From assembly GCA_963806015.1 (NCBI GenBank), contig CAWDWM010000002.1, positions 558,001-622,000 of the forward strand: a stretch of DNA of 64,000 bases, in the 5' to 3' direction. The position numbers and the translations under genes are program-made. This document shows positions 8,070 through 16,531 of the stretch, in pieces. The notes below the pieces were generated by a model. That model ran no database searches and was not told where the DNA came from. It saw only the letters and a list, made by a program, of their open reading frames with translations. Source of the DNA: JAOPZW01 sp963806015 (GTDB lineage Bacteria; Actinomycetota; Thermoleophilia; Solirubrobacterales; Solirubrobacteraceae). Positions within the stretch are counted from its first letter, which is position 1. Each line of letters starts with the position of its first letter.

Positions 8070-8824
8070 AGGGCAGCGAGGACGGCCTCGAGCTCGGCGA
8101 CGACATCGCCGCCGAGCTTGACGGCCGCCCGCTCGTCCCACGGCGTCCGGCCCTGTGTGATCACGACCACGGCGCCGCCGTTGGCGCGCGTGACGCCCGG
8201 TAGCTGGGCGATAGGGTGGACCTCGAGCGACGTGCCGACGCAGAGCAGCACGTCGGCGCCCGCGGCCAGGGCGTAGGCGCGCTCCAGCGCCTCCTCGGAC
8301 AGCCACTCGCCGAAGAGCACGACGTCGGGCTTCAGCGGCTCGCCGCAGTCGCAGTGGGGCACGCTGAGCGGATCATCGGCCAGGCGCTCGCGCACCTCGG
8401 CCAGCGGGTAGCCCGTGCCGCACGTCAGGCACGACGAGGACTCGATGCTCCCGTGGACCTCGACGAGCTCGCGCGTGCCCGCCCGCCGGTGCAGCATGTC
8501 GATGTTCTGGGTGATGACCGCATCGAGGCGACCGCGGCGCTCGAGCTCGGCCAGCGCGAGGTGGGCGCCGTTGGGCTGCTTGCCCTCCAGCGTCTGGAAG
8601 CGGTTGCCGTAGAAGTGCCAGAAGCGCTCGGGGTCGGCACGCCACGCGTCGATGTGGGCGACCGCCATCGGGTCGACGTTCTCCCACAGACCGGTCCCGG
8701 GCGAGCGGAAGTCGGGGATCCCGGAGGGCACGGAGACGCCCGCGCCGGTCAGCGCCACGACCGACCGTGCCTCGCGGAGGAGGCCGGCCAGGGTTTCGAT
8801 GGGGCTGTCTATCGTCCGCGCCAC
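8066..8824 (-). CDS. Sir2-family NAD-dependent protein deacylase (sirtuin)
   Basis: 252 residues with the full sirtuin signature set: LTGAGVSVPSGIPDFRS (NAD-binding GAG and substrate loop), TQNIDMLHRRAG, the catalytic His in VEVHGSI, a four-Cys zinc site (CLTC, then CDC within HCDCGEP), and VGTSLEVHP. It removes acyl groups from lysines with consumption of NAD. The GTG at 8824 overlaps the stop of the upstream fatty-acid oxidation gene by 16 bases, so they are cotranscribed; deacylation of acyl-CoA-derived modifications on the neighbouring enzyme is a plausible role. Alternative starts are lacking close by. Confidence 0.9.
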   Translation of the reverse strand: MARTIDSPIETLAGLLREARSVVALTGAGVSVPSGIPDFRSPGTGLWENVDPMAVAHIDAWRADPERFWHFYGNRFQTLEGKQPNGAHLALAELERRGRLDAVITQNIDMLHRRAGTRELVEVHGSIESSSCLTCGTGYPLAEVRERLADDPLSVPHCDCGEPLKPDVVLFGEWLSEEALERAYALAAGADVLLCVGTSLEVHPIAQLPGVTRANGGAVVVITQGRTPWDERAAVKLGGDVVAELEAVLAAL

Positions 8825-10812
8825 GTCGGCTGTCGCTTGCTCAGGAAGGCGCCGATGCCCTCCTGCGCGTCCTCGCTGGCGAAGATAGCGCCGAATGCGG
8901 CCTTCTCGGCCTCGATGCCGTCGTCGAGGTCGGGCCGGCCCGAGACCTCCTTGATGGCGCCCACCGCCAGCGGCGCCTGGCCGGCGAGCCTGCGCGCCCA
9001 CTGCAGCGCGGTGTCGAGCAGCTCGTGGTCGACGACCACGCGGTTGACGAGGCCGAAGACGTAGGCCTCCTCGGCGCCGATGGCGTCGCCCACGAGGTTC
9101 ATCTCCAGGGCCTTGTTCTCCCCCACGAGCCGCGGCAGGCGCTGCGTGCCGCCGAAGCCGGGGATGATCCCGAGCTTGACCTCGGGCTGGCCGAAGAGCG
9201 CGGACTGCGCGGCCACGCGCACGTCGCAGGCCATCGCCAGCTCGCACCCGCCCCCGAAGGCCAGGCCGTTGACCGCGGCGATGGTGGCGATGCTCGAACG
9301 CCCGAACGCGCGCAGCAGGTCGTGCGCGCCGTCCAGCAGCTCGCGCCCGGCGGCCTCGTCCATCGCGGTGAAGGCCTTGATGTCGGCGCCCGCCGAGAAC
9401 AGCAGCGGGTTCGACGACGCGATGACCAGCGCGCGCACCCCGGAGCCCTCGACCTTCTCCCACACGGCGCGCAGGTCGGTGATCACCTGTGGGGCGATCG
9501 AGTTCATGAGGCCGTTGGCCAGCCACGCGATCGCGACGTCGCCGCGCGTCTCGAGCTTGACCGTCTCGCCACCGGGCTGCTCCTCGTCGGAGCGCGCATA
9601 GGGGTAGAAGCCCTGGCCGCTCTTCTGGCCCAGGCGGCCCTGGGCCACGAGCCGGCGCAGCACGAGTGGCGGCGCGAAGCGCTCGCCGTGGCGCTCGGTG
9701 GCGCTCTCCAGGCGCTCGAGAATGACGTCGAGGCCCTCGAGGTCGGCCTTCATGAAGGGCGGGAGCAGGCCGCGGCGCGGGTCCAGGCCGGCGCCGGCCA
9801 TCATGCCGACGTCGATGTCGCGATGGGTGGCCACGCCCTCCTCGAGCACGAGGCACGCCTCGACGAACGTCTTCAGCGTCAGCAGCTCGACGAGCTCGTC
9901 GACGTCGGGATCGCCGTCGCCCTCGACGTTGGGCTCGCCCTGCGGCGAGTAGAGGCCGTCGCCCCCGGTCTTGGCGCCGAGCCTGCCCTCGGCCACCAGC
10001 CGCTGCATCGCCTTGGGCACGTAGAAGCGATCGCCGTAGGACTCGTGCAGGTGCTCGGCGACGTGCAGGACCGTGTCGAGCCCGAGCAGGTTGACGAGGA
10101 AATACGGGCCCATCGGCACGACGTTGGCGGCGCCCACGCCCTCGTCGATGGCCTTGATCGAGAGGCCCTTCTCCTCCTGCTCGCGCCAGATCTCCGAGAT
10201 CCCCGCGTTGAGGATGCGGTTGACCACGAAGCCGGGCACCTCGGCGCAGGTGATCGGCTGCTTGCGGATCGCCTGGGCGAAGTTGACCGCGGCGCTCACC
10301 GTCTCGGCGGCGGTGTCATCGCCCTCGACGATCTCGATCAGCGGCATGATCGAGGCGGGGTAGAAGTAGTGAAAGCCGACGACCTTGTCGGGGCGGTTCG
10401 TCGCCTCGCCGATCTCCGTGATCGACAGCGACGAGGTGTTCGAGGCCAGGATCGCATGCCCCGGCGTGACCGCGTCGAGCTCGGCGAACACGGCCTGCTT
10501 GATCTCCATGCGCTCGGGGACGGCCTCGATCACGAAGTCGACGTCGCCGAAGCCCTCGTAGGTCGTGGCGCCCCGGATGCGCCCGACGACCTCTTCGACC
10601 TGCGCCGCGGCGTGCTCGTCGCTCAGCCTGCCCTTCTCCACCAGCCCGGCGACCTGGCCCTGGGTGACGTTGCGCGCTTCGTCGAGGCCGGCCTGGACGA
10701 GCTCGTCCTTGACGTCCTTGAGCACGACGGGAATCCCGGCGGCGGCGATGGTCTGGGCGATCTGGCCGCCCATGGTGCCGGCGCCGACGACGGCGGCCTT
10801 GAACACGAACAT
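8809..10812 (-). CDS. Fused 3-hydroxyacyl-CoA dehydrogenase/enoyl-CoA hydratase (beta-oxidation)
   Basis: 667 residues. N-terminal 3-hydroxyacyl-CoA dehydrogenase: AAVVGAGTMGGQIA (NAD loop, residues 6-19), HYFYPASIMPLIEIV, and two C-terminal domains (VPGFVVNRILNA). Residues about 420-667 are an enoyl-CoA hydratase/isomerase fold with FSAGADIKAF and GGGCELAMACD plus PEVKLGIIPGFGGTQRLPR (oxyanion loop and catalytic Glu). It catalyses two successive steps of fatty acid beta-oxidation. The domain order (dehydrogenase first) is the reverse of FadB/FadJ. A TAGCCT box at 10821-10826 sits 8 bases before the ATG, giving its own leaderless promoter inside the minus-strand cluster. Confidence 0.93.
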   Translation of the reverse strand: MFVFKAAVVGAGTMGGQIAQTIAAAGIPVVLKDVKDELVQAGLDEARNVTQGQVAGLVEKGRLSDEHAAAQVEEVVGRIRGATTYEGFGDVDFVIEAVPERMEIKQAVFAELDAVTPGHAILASNTSSLSITEIGEATNRPDKVVGFHYFYPASIMPLIEIVEGDDTAAETVSAAVNFAQAIRKQPITCAEVPGFVVNRILNAGISEIWREQEEKGLSIKAIDEGVGAANVVPMGPYFLVNLLGLDTVLHVAEHLHESYGDRFYVPKAMQRLVAEGRLGAKTGGDGLYSPQGEPNVEGDGDPDVDELVELLTLKTFVEACLVLEEGVATHRDIDVGMMAGAGLDPRRGLLPPFMKADLEGLDVILERLESATERHGERFAPPLVLRRLVAQGRLGQKSGQGFYPYARSDEEQPGGETVKLETRGDVAIAWLANGLMNSIAPQVITDLRAVWEKVEGSGVRALVIASSNPLLFSAGADIKAFTAMDEAAGRELLDGAHDLLRAFGRSSIATIAAVNGLAFGGGCELAMACDVRVAAQSALFGQPEVKLGIIPGFGGTQRLPRLVGENKALEMNLVGDAIGAEEAYVFGLVNRVVVDHELLDTALQWARRLAGQAPLAVGAIKEVSGRPDLDDGIEAEKAAFGAIFASEDAQEGIGAFLSKRQPTWRGR

Positions 10813-10820
10813 GGCCGGGC

Positions 10821-10826
10821 AGGCTA
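10821..10826 (-). promoter_or_regulatory. -10 box (leaderless) of HAD/ECH gene
   Basis: TAGCCT, 8 bases before the ATG at 10812, overlapping the stop codon of the upstream SRPBCC gene. Confidence 0.5.
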
Positions 10827-11282
10827 TATAGAACCTTGCCGTTCAGCTGCCACCTCGGTGCGGAAGCGCCGCAGCGTGCGCTGCAGCGACTCGCGTTGCG
10901 GGCGGCGGATGAACAGCAGGTCGACGAGCGCCATGCCGGGGCGCTGCTCCTTGGGCGTGTAGTCGAGCTCGAGCGTGACGAACACCCCTGCCTCGGTGGG
11001 CGTGAAGCGCACGCGCTGGGTGCCGTGGATCTTCTCGTCCTCGACGCCGATCGTCTGGCCCTCGCGCGCGACGTAGGCGAGCACGCGCTCCTGCACGCGA
11101 CCCCGCCCGCCCGGCGCCGAGTCCCACAGCACCCGCGCCCCGGCGTGCGGCCAGTCGCCCTCCATCCGCGCGATGTGGTGCAGGCCGTCGATGAAGGTCG
11201 CCCAGCGGGTGGTGTCGTACCACAGGGCCTCGGCCTCGCTGGCGAGGGCGGCGATCGCGATGCTGGCCTTGACGCGGCCCAC
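10824..11282 (-). CDS. SRPBCC (START/polyketide-cyclase-like) protein
   Basis: 152 residues with the helix-grip pattern of the SRPBCC superfamily: SIAIAALASEAEALWYDTTRWATFIDGLHHI at the amino end, alternating strands in the middle (ARVLWDS, RVQERVLAY, FVTLELDYTP) and a C-terminal amphipathic helix (RRPQRESLQRTLRRFRTE). The fold binds hydrophobic ligands. The GTG at 11282 lies two bases after the PadR stop, so the pair is translationally coupled; the ligand may be the PadR inducer or a lipid, but this is inference. Confidence 0.75.
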   Translation of the reverse strand: MGRVKASIAIAALASEAEALWYDTTRWATFIDGLHHIARMEGDWPHAGARVLWDSAPGGRGRVQERVLAYVAREGQTIGVEDEKIHGTQRVRFTPTEAGVFVTLELDYTPKEQRPGMALVDLLFIRRPQRESLQRTLRRFRTEVAAERQGSI

Positions 11283-11284
11283 CG

Positions 11285-11737
11285 CTACAAATGCAGCTCG
11301 CCGCGGATGAGGTCGAGGCCGGCCGCGACCGCGTCCAGGCGCGGTCCCAGCTCGGTCGCCAGACGCCGGCGCTCGACCTCGCCGGCCTCGGTGACGGCAT
11401 AGAAGCGCCGCGAACGGCGCTCGGGGTGCTCCCATTCGCCGGCCACGAACCCCTGCGCCTCGAGCTCGCGCAGCAGCGGGTACATGGTGTTCGGGTTGAC
11501 GGCGATCAGGCCGCCGCTGACCTCGCCGACGCGTTCCATCAGCCGCCCGCCGTAGGACGGCTGCTCGCGCAGGAAGTGCAGCACGAGCAGCGGCAGCAGC
11601 CCGGCGCGGCGCAGCTCGCCGACGAGCGGGTCATGCGAGCCCGAGCCACGCGCGCCGGTGGCGGCCTGCGCCGTCTCCAGCGGCGCGGCCTCGGCAACGG
11701 CGCGATCCGTGCGACGCGGGGACATCGCGCCTAGCAT
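11285..11737 (-). CDS. PadR-family transcriptional regulator
   Basis: 150 residues. After a disordered 35-residue head, residues 40-125 form the winged helix of PadR: LLPLLVLHFLREQPSYGGRLMERV, then NPNTMYPLLRELEAQGFVAGEWE and RRFYAVTEAGEVE in the wing. A C-terminal helix would give dimerisation. It likely represses the downstream SRPBCC gene and perhaps the divergent epimerase. Two starts are possible (ATG 11737 or ATG 11725, the latter giving MSPRR); neither has a clear ribosome binding site. Confidence 0.85.
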   Translation of the reverse strand: MLGAMSPRRTDRAVAEAAPLETAQAATGARGSGSHDPLVGELRRAGLLPLLVLHFLREQPSYGGRLMERVGEVSGGLIAVNPNTMYPLLRELEAQGFVAGEWEHPERRSRRFYAVTEAGEVERRRLATELGPRLDAVAAGLDLIRGELHL

Positions 11738-11765
11738 CGCGCATCGCGCGGCGAACGCGCCGCGC

Positions 11766-11771
11766 TAGCGT
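11766..11771 (+). promoter_or_regulatory. -10 box (leaderless) of epimerase gene
   Basis: TAGCGT, 7 bases before the ATG at 11779; no Shine-Dalgarno sequence. Confidence 0.55.
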
Positions 11772-11778
11772 CCCGGCC

Positions 11779-12666
11779 ATGCGCATCCTCGTCACCGGCG
11801 GGCGCGGCAAGGTCGGCCGCGCGACCGTCGACGCCCTGCTGGCCGCCGGCCACGACGTGACCGCCTGCGACCTCGGGGCGCCCGTGTTCGAGCGCCCCGA
11901 CCCCGGGGAGGCCGCCTACACGCAGGCCGACCTCACCGACGCCGGCGCGGCCTTCGCCGTCGTGCGCGGCCACGACGCCGTGATCCACGCGGCCGCGATC
12001 CCGGAGCCGACCCGCAACCCGCCGCACGTCGTCTTGCACAACAACGTGATGTCGACGTTCAACGCCGTGGAAGCGGCCGTGCGCTGGGGCGTGGGCCGCT
12101 TCGTCAACGTCTCCTCCGAGACGGCGCCCGGCTGGTTCTTCGCCGAGCGCCCGTTCCTGCCCGACTACCTGCCCGTCGACGAGGAGCACCCGCTGCGCCC
12201 CCAGGACCCCTACGCCATGTCGAAGGTCATCGGCGAGCAACTGATGGACGCAGCCGTCCGCCGCGCCGACATCCGCTGCATCTCCGTGCGCCCGTCGTGG
12301 GTGCAGTGGGAGGGCAACATCGAGCACAACCTCGGCCCGATCGTCAGCGGCGGCGGTGACGAGCCGAGCGCCGGCTTCTGGAGCTACGTCGACGTCTACG
12401 ACCTCGCCGAGATGCTGCGCCTCGCGGCCGAGTCCGACCTGCCCGGGCACGAGGTCTTCTACGCCGCGCAGCCCGACAACTCGGCCGGACTGCCCCTGGC
12501 CGACCTCGTCCGCCGCCACCACGGCGACGCGATCCCGTTGCGCGACGTCGACCGCCCCGACGCGGCGGGCATCGCCACCGCCAAGGCCCAGCGGCTGCTG
12601 GGCTGGAAGCCGACGCGCTCCTGGCGCGACTACCTCGACGAGACGGGCGCTACTCGGTCGCGTTGA
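11779..12666 (+). CDS. NAD-dependent epimerase/dehydratase (extended SDR)
   Basis: 295 residues. MRILVTGGRGKVGRATVDALL is the classic TGxxGxxG Rossmann start, DxxD follows (QADLTDA), and the catalytic YxxxK is visible as DPYAMSKVIGEQ with an upstream VNVSSET Ser. C-terminal LLGWKPTRSWRDYL is typical of UDP-sugar epimerases of this family. Probably acts on a nucleotide sugar or a related cyclic substrate. It is divergent from padR (42 bases between starts) and its last 17 bases overlap the convergent ABC permease gene. Confidence 0.85.
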   Translation: MRILVTGGRGKVGRATVDALLAAGHDVTACDLGAPVFERPDPGEAAYTQADLTDAGAAFAVVRGHDAVIHAAAIPEPTRNPPHVVLHNNVMSTFNAVEAAVRWGVGRFVNVSSETAPGWFFAERPFLPDYLPVDEEHPLRPQDPYAMSKVIGEQLMDAAVRRADIRCISVRPSWVQWEGNIEHNLGPIVSGGGDEPSAGFWSYVDVYDLAEMLRLAAESDLPGHEVFYAAQPDNSAGLPLADLVRRHHGDAIPLRDVDRPDAAGIATAKAQRLLGWKPTRSWRDYLDETGATRSR

Positions 12667-13543
12667 ACTCCCAGATCGCGACGCCCAGCATGGCGAGGCC
12701 GAGGACGAGCACGACCGCGACCTCGAGCAGCGCCGGCACGTGCCAGCCCCACCACGTGACACCGGGGGCGAGCGCGGCGCGCGCGGAGTCGCTGACGTCG
12801 AGGTGATTGAAGACGAGCTTGCGCATCGGGTCGACCGCGTAGGTCAGCGGGTCGAGGCGGTTGAGGACCGCCAGCCACACGGGCAGGCCGACGACCGGGA
12901 AGAGGGCGCCCGAGATGAAGAACATCGGCATCACGACCATCTGCATGACGCCCATGAAGGCGGTCATCTGCTTGATGCGCACGGCCACCATCAGCCCGAA
13001 CGCGGTGATGCTGAAGGCGAGCAGCAACTGCAGGGCGAGGACGCCGACGATCAGCGTGACGCTGTAGGGGACGTGCACCGCCCACGCGAGGCACAGCAGG
13101 ATCACGCCCTGCAGGCTCGCGACCGTCGCGCCGCCCATGCACTTGCCGATGATGATCGAGCTGCGCCGGACGGGCGCGACCATCATCTCGCGCAGGAAGC
13201 CGAACTCGCGGTCCCACACGATCGAGGCCGCCGAGAACATCGCCGTGAACATCACGGCGATGCAGAGGATGCCCGGGTAGATGAAGGTCTTCAGCTCGAC
13301 CCCGTGCGTGCTCGCCGCGGAGAGCTGCTCCAGGCCCGTGCCGAGCACGAAGAGGAAGAGCAGCGGCTGCACCAGGGCGGTGACGATCCGGATGCGGTCG
13401 CTGCGGAAGCGGATCAGCTCGCGACGCCAGACGATCTTCATCGCCCGCAGCTCGCTGCGCCAGCTGCGCGGCGGGACGCGCACGCGGATGACCTCGGGCG
13501 CAGCGGCGCCGGCGGGAGCGAGGGCCTGCTCGGTGGCGCTCAT
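12650..13543 (-). CDS. ABC-2 type exporter permease (DrrB-like)
   Basis: 297 residues with six predicted membrane spans and the ABC-2 signature around VWDREFGFLREMMVAPVRRSSIIIGKCMGGATVASLQG (conserved cytoplasmic loop). The N-terminal 45 residues are cytoplasmic, Arg-rich. Together with the ATPase encoded just upstream it forms a drug or lipid exporter of the daunorubicin-resistance type. Its ATG overlaps the ATPase stop (ATGA), so the proteins are made in equal amounts. The 3' end overlaps the convergent epimerase by 17 bases. Confidence 0.9.
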   Translation of the reverse strand: MSATEQALAPAGAAAPEVIRVRVPPRSWRSELRAMKIVWRRELIRFRSDRIRIVTALVQPLLFLFVLGTGLEQLSAASTHGVELKTFIYPGILCIAVMFTAMFSAASIVWDREFGFLREMMVAPVRRSSIIIGKCMGGATVASLQGVILLCLAWAVHVPYSVTLIVGVLALQLLLAFSITAFGLMVAVRIKQMTAFMGVMQMVVMPMFFISGALFPVVGLPVWLAVLNRLDPLTYAVDPMRKLVFNHLDVSDSARAALAPGVTWWGWHVPALLEVAVVLVLGLAMLGVAIWEFNATE

Positions 13544-14535
13544 CGGCGGCCCCCGGACATCATCTGCATCATCACCCGGTTGGCGTGCTTGTTGCCGGAC
13601 TCCTCGGCGTCGCGGATCGAGGTGCCGGTGTGCGACATGAAGACGTCGTCGAGCGTCGGGCGCGACACGCTGACCGAGCCGATGGCGATGCCGAGCTCGG
13701 CGAACAGCCGCGGCACGAACTCCTCGCCGGAGGGCACGAAGAAGGTCACGGCCCCCTCGGACATCGTCGCCTCGAGGCCGAAGCGCTCGGCCAGGACGGC
13801 GATGGCCGCGTCGTCGTCCTCGGTCTGGATGCGCACGCGATCGGCGCCGACCTGCGCCTTGAGCGCCTCGGGCGTGTCGAGCGCGACGATCTGGCCCTGG
13901 TCCATGATCGCGATGCGATCGCAGAACTCGGCCTCGTCCATGTAGTGCGTGGTCATGAAGATGGTGATCTCCTCGCGCTCCTGCAGCTGGGCGATGTAGC
14001 GCCAGATCGAGCTGCGCGTCTGCGGATCGAGGCCGATCGTCGGCTCGTCGAGGAAGAGCACGCGCGGGGAGTGCAGGAAGCCGCGTGCAATCTCCAGGCG
14101 CCGGCGCATGCCGCCCGAGAACGTCATCACCGTCGCGTCGCGGCGCTCCCACAGCCCGACCATCTCGAGGACCTGGCGCATGCGGTCGGGGACGAGCGCG
14201 GAGTCCACCCCGTAGAGCTCGGCGTGCAGGCGCAGGTTCTGCGCGGCGGTGAGGTAGCCGTCGAGCGTCGGGTCCTGGAAGACGAGGCCGATGTGGCGGC
14301 GGACGTCGTCGCGCTCGCGCACGACGTCGTGGCCGGCGACGCGCGCGCTGCCCGAGGTCGGGCGCGCGAGCGTGCACAGCATGTTGATCGTCGTCGTCTT
14401 GCCGGCGCCGTTGGGGCCGAGGAACCCGAAGACCTCGCCGGCGGCGACCTCGAAGCTCACGCCGCGCACCGCCTCGACCTCGTCGAAGGACTTGTGCAGG
14501 TCGTCGACCTCGATCGCGGATCTAGGTTCAGTCAC
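13540..14535 (-). CDS. ABC exporter ATPase (DrrA-like)
   Basis: 331 residues. Walker A GPNGAGKTTT at about 45-54, Q-loop in VFQDPTLDGYLT, signature TFSGGMRRRLEIARG, Walker B RVLFLDEPTIGLDP and the switch His in MTTHYMDEAE. The region after 230 is the extra C-terminal domain of DrrA-type exporters (RPTLDDVFMSHTG). It powers the permease encoded downstream. The GTG at 14535 is chosen because the conserved domain begins 8 residues later. The TetR gene diverges from it across 39 AT-rich bases. Confidence 0.92.
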   Translation of the reverse strand: MTEPRSAIEVDDLHKSFDEVEAVRGVSFEVAAGEVFGFLGPNGAGKTTTINMLCTLARPTSGSARVAGHDVVRERDDVRRHIGLVFQDPTLDGYLTAAQNLRLHAELYGVDSALVPDRMRQVLEMVGLWERRDATVMTFSGGMRRRLEIARGFLHSPRVLFLDEPTIGLDPQTRSSIWRYIAQLQEREEITIFMTTHYMDEAEFCDRIAIMDQGQIVALDTPEALKAQVGADRVRIQTEDDDAAIAVLAERFGLEATMSEGAVTFFVPSGEEFVPRLFAELGIAIGSVSVSRPTLDDVFMSHTGTSIRDAEESGNKHANRVMMQMMSGGRR

Positions 14536-14574
14536 AGAAAACTTATAGCAAATGTAGGTTAGGATGTCCGCCCG
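14536..14574. promoter_or_regulatory. Shared promoter/operator region of tetR and ABC exporter
   Basis: This 39-base stretch is the most AT-rich in the neighbourhood. It contains TAGGAT at 14560-14565, nine bases before the tetR ATG, and a TATAAG-like box on the minus strand (around 14541-14549) close to the ATPase GTG. A TetR dimer bound here would control both directions; I see no clean palindrome. Confidence 0.5.
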
Positions 14575-15216
14575 ATGGCGGCCACGACCGAAGGACTGCG
14601 CGAGCGCAAGAAGCGCCAGACGCGCGAGACGATCGCGCAGGCGGCGATGCGCCTGTTCTTCGCCCACGGCTTCGACGCGGTGACCGTCGCCGACGTGGCT
14701 CGCGCCGCCGACGTCTCCGAGAAGACCGTCTTCAACTACTTCCCCGCCAAGGAGGACCTCGTCCTGCACGGCGGCGAGGAGCGCCTCGCCGCGCTCATCG
14801 AGGCGATCCGCACGCGTCCCGCGGGGACGTCGATCGTCGAGCCCTTCCGCGCGGCGACGCTCGCGTTCGTCGAGCGCGTCGAGCACGACCCGGTGGAGTC
14901 GATCGTCGGCGTGCCGCGGCTCGTCGCCCAGAGCCGCTCGCTGCGCGACCGGCTGCTCCTGGGCTGGGAGCAGGAGGCGGCCACGCTCAACCCCGTGATC
15001 GCCGCCGAGGCCGGCGCCGACGAGGACGACCTCGTGCCGGCGGTGGTCGCCCGCACGCTGGCGTGGACGCACCGCCTGGTCTTCCGCTCCGCCTTCACCC
15101 GGCTGCTCGCCGGCGAGGACCAGCGCGCGGTGGCCGCCGACCTGCGCGACCAGGCGCACCGCGCCTACGAGGCCCTCGAACAGGGCCTCGCAGGCTACGG
15201 CGTGAAGGGTCCCTAG
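14575..15216 (+). CDS. TetR-family regulator, likely of the divergent ABC exporter
   Basis: 213 residues. The N-terminal helix-turn-helix is complete: RETIAQAAMRLFFAHGFDAVTVADVARAADVSEKTVFNYFPAKEDLV (residues 17-62), the standard TetR DNA-binding domain. The ligand domain (65-210) is all-helical and unlike any I can name. The divergent position next to a drug-type ABC exporter fits the common arrangement of a repressor that senses the exported compound. It overlaps the convergent acyl-CoA dehydrogenase gene by four bases. Confidence 0.9.
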   Translation: MAATTEGLRERKKRQTRETIAQAAMRLFFAHGFDAVTVADVARAADVSEKTVFNYFPAKEDLVLHGGEERLAALIEAIRTRPAGTSIVEPFRAATLAFVERVEHDPVESIVGVPRLVAQSRSLRDRLLLGWEQEAATLNPVIAAEAGADEDDLVPAVVARTLAWTHRLVFRSAFTRLLAGEDQRAVAADLRDQAHRAYEALEQGLAGYGVKGP

Positions 15217-16385
15217 GCGACGACCGCCACGGTGTCCTCGATGTGGCGGGGCAGCAGCGTCTCGCGCGCGATGACCAGGCGCTGGATCTGCGACGTGCCC
15301 TCGTAGAGCTGCATGATCTTCGCGTCGCGCATGAGCTTCTCGACGGGGTAGTCCTTGATGAAGCCGTAGCCGCCGTAGACCTGCACGGCGTCGGTGGTGA
15401 CCTCCATCGCGGAGTCCGCGGCGAAGCGCTTGGCGTGCGAGCTCTCCAGGGTGTTGCGCTTGCCCTGGTCGAGCAGGACGGCCGAGTTCCACGTGGCCAG
15501 GCGCGACAGGTGCACCTTGGTCGACATGTCGGCGATCATGAACTGGATCGCCTGGTGCATGGCGATCGGCACGCCGAACTGGACGCGCTCCTTGGAGTAC
15601 TCGGTGGCGAACTCGAACGCGGCGCGCGCGATGCCGGTGGCCATGGCGGCCACGCCCGGGCGCGTGCGGTCGAGGGTCATCATCGCGAGCTTGAAGCCCT
15701 TGTTCTCCTCGCCGAGGAGGTACCTGGCGTCGACCTCGGTGTCGTTGAAGGTGATGGTCGCGGTGTTGGACGCCCGCTGACCCATCTTGTCCTCCTTCTT
15801 GTCCACGATCACCGTGTCGTCCTTGCGCACGAGGAAGGCGGAGATGCCGCGATGGCCGGCATCGGGGTCGGTCTTGGCGTAGACCGTGAACCAGTCGGCG
15901 TAGCCGCCGTTGGTGATGAAGCACTTCGAGCCGTTGAGGACGTACTTGTCGCCTTGCCGCTTGGCCCGCGTGCGCATGCCCGAGACGTCGGAGCCGGCAT
16001 CGGGCTCGGTGAGGCAGAACGACGCCAGCGCGGGCCCGTCGATGAGCTCGCCGAAGTACTCGGCCTTGACCTCGTCGGAACCGCCGAGCGAGACGGGTGC
16101 GGCCGCGAGGCCGTTGGCCCCCAGCGACGTCCCGATACCCGAGCAGCCCCACGAAATCTCCTCCTCGATGAGACAACCATCGAGATAGGAGAGGCCCGGA
16201 CCGCCGTACTCCTCGGGCACGTGGACGTTCATGAGACCGACCTCGTGGGCCTTCTCGATGATCGCCTGCGGCCAGATCGAGTCCTTGTCGTACTCCCAGG
16301 CAACCGGACGGATTTCCTTGACAGCGAAGTCGTGCGCCAGCTCGCGCAGGGCCTTCTGCTCATCGGTGAGGGTGAAGTCGACCAT
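15213..16385 (-). CDS. Acyl-CoA dehydrogenase
   Basis: 390 residues, the standard length. FAD- and substrate-binding landmarks: CLTEPDAGSDVSGMRTRA (ACADS_1 signature), YVLNGSKCFITNGG, and near the C-terminus QVYGGYGFIKDYPVEKLMRDAKIMQLYEGTSQIQR, in which the Glu of YEGTS (about residue 369) is the catalytic base of short/medium-chain enzymes. It oxidises acyl-CoA to enoyl-CoA with transfer to ETF. The ATG at 16385 has AAGGAG eight bases upstream, and a 20-base palindromic operator lies just behind at 16405-16424. Confidence 0.95.
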   Translation of the reverse strand: MVDFTLTDEQKALRELAHDFAVKEIRPVAWEYDKDSIWPQAIIEKAHEVGLMNVHVPEEYGGPGLSYLDGCLIEEEISWGCSGIGTSLGANGLAAAPVSLGGSDEVKAEYFGELIDGPALASFCLTEPDAGSDVSGMRTRAKRQGDKYVLNGSKCFITNGGYADWFTVYAKTDPDAGHRGISAFLVRKDDTVIVDKKEDKMGQRASNTATITFNDTEVDARYLLGEENKGFKLAMMTLDRTRPGVAAMATGIARAAFEFATEYSKERVQFGVPIAMHQAIQFMIADMSTKVHLSRLATWNSAVLLDQGKRNTLESSHAKRFAADSAMEVTTDAVQVYGGYGFIKDYPVEKLMRDAKIMQLYEGTSQIQRLVIARETLLPRHIEDTVAVVA

Positions 16386-16404
16386 TGCGTTGCTCCTTGG
16401 AGGC

Positions 16405-16424
16405 GATTGACTGGTCAGTCAATC
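16405..16424. promoter_or_regulatory. TetR-type palindromic operator upstream of acyl-CoA dehydrogenase
   Basis: GATTGACT-GGTC-AGTCAATC: perfect 8-base arms around four bases, 20 bases upstream of the start codon and before the ribosome binding site. Fatty-acid-responsive TetR regulators (FadR of Thermus, PaaR, KstR-like) bind TGAC(N)nGTCA palindromes of this kind. The cognate regulator is not obviously in this window. Confidence 0.7.
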
Positions 16425-16519
16425 TGGTGTCAATGCGAAGCGTACCCCCTTCGGCGGGCGCGTCAACCGCTATCGGTTCAGGCTGGACGAAGCTTGTGCG
16501 GGGCGGCCGCGATCGGCGC

Positions 16520-16525
16520 GACAAT
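16520..16525 (+). promoter_or_regulatory. -10 box (leaderless) of repeat protein gene
   Basis: GACAAT, 6 bases before the ATG at 16532; no Shine-Dalgarno sequence. Confidence 0.4.
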
Positions 16526-16531
16526 GCAGGG

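Noticed and set aside
14536..14574. Clear TetR palindrome between tetR and the ABC exporter
   Set aside because: The region is AT-rich and holds promoter boxes, but I could not find symmetric arms of useful length, so no operator is listed.
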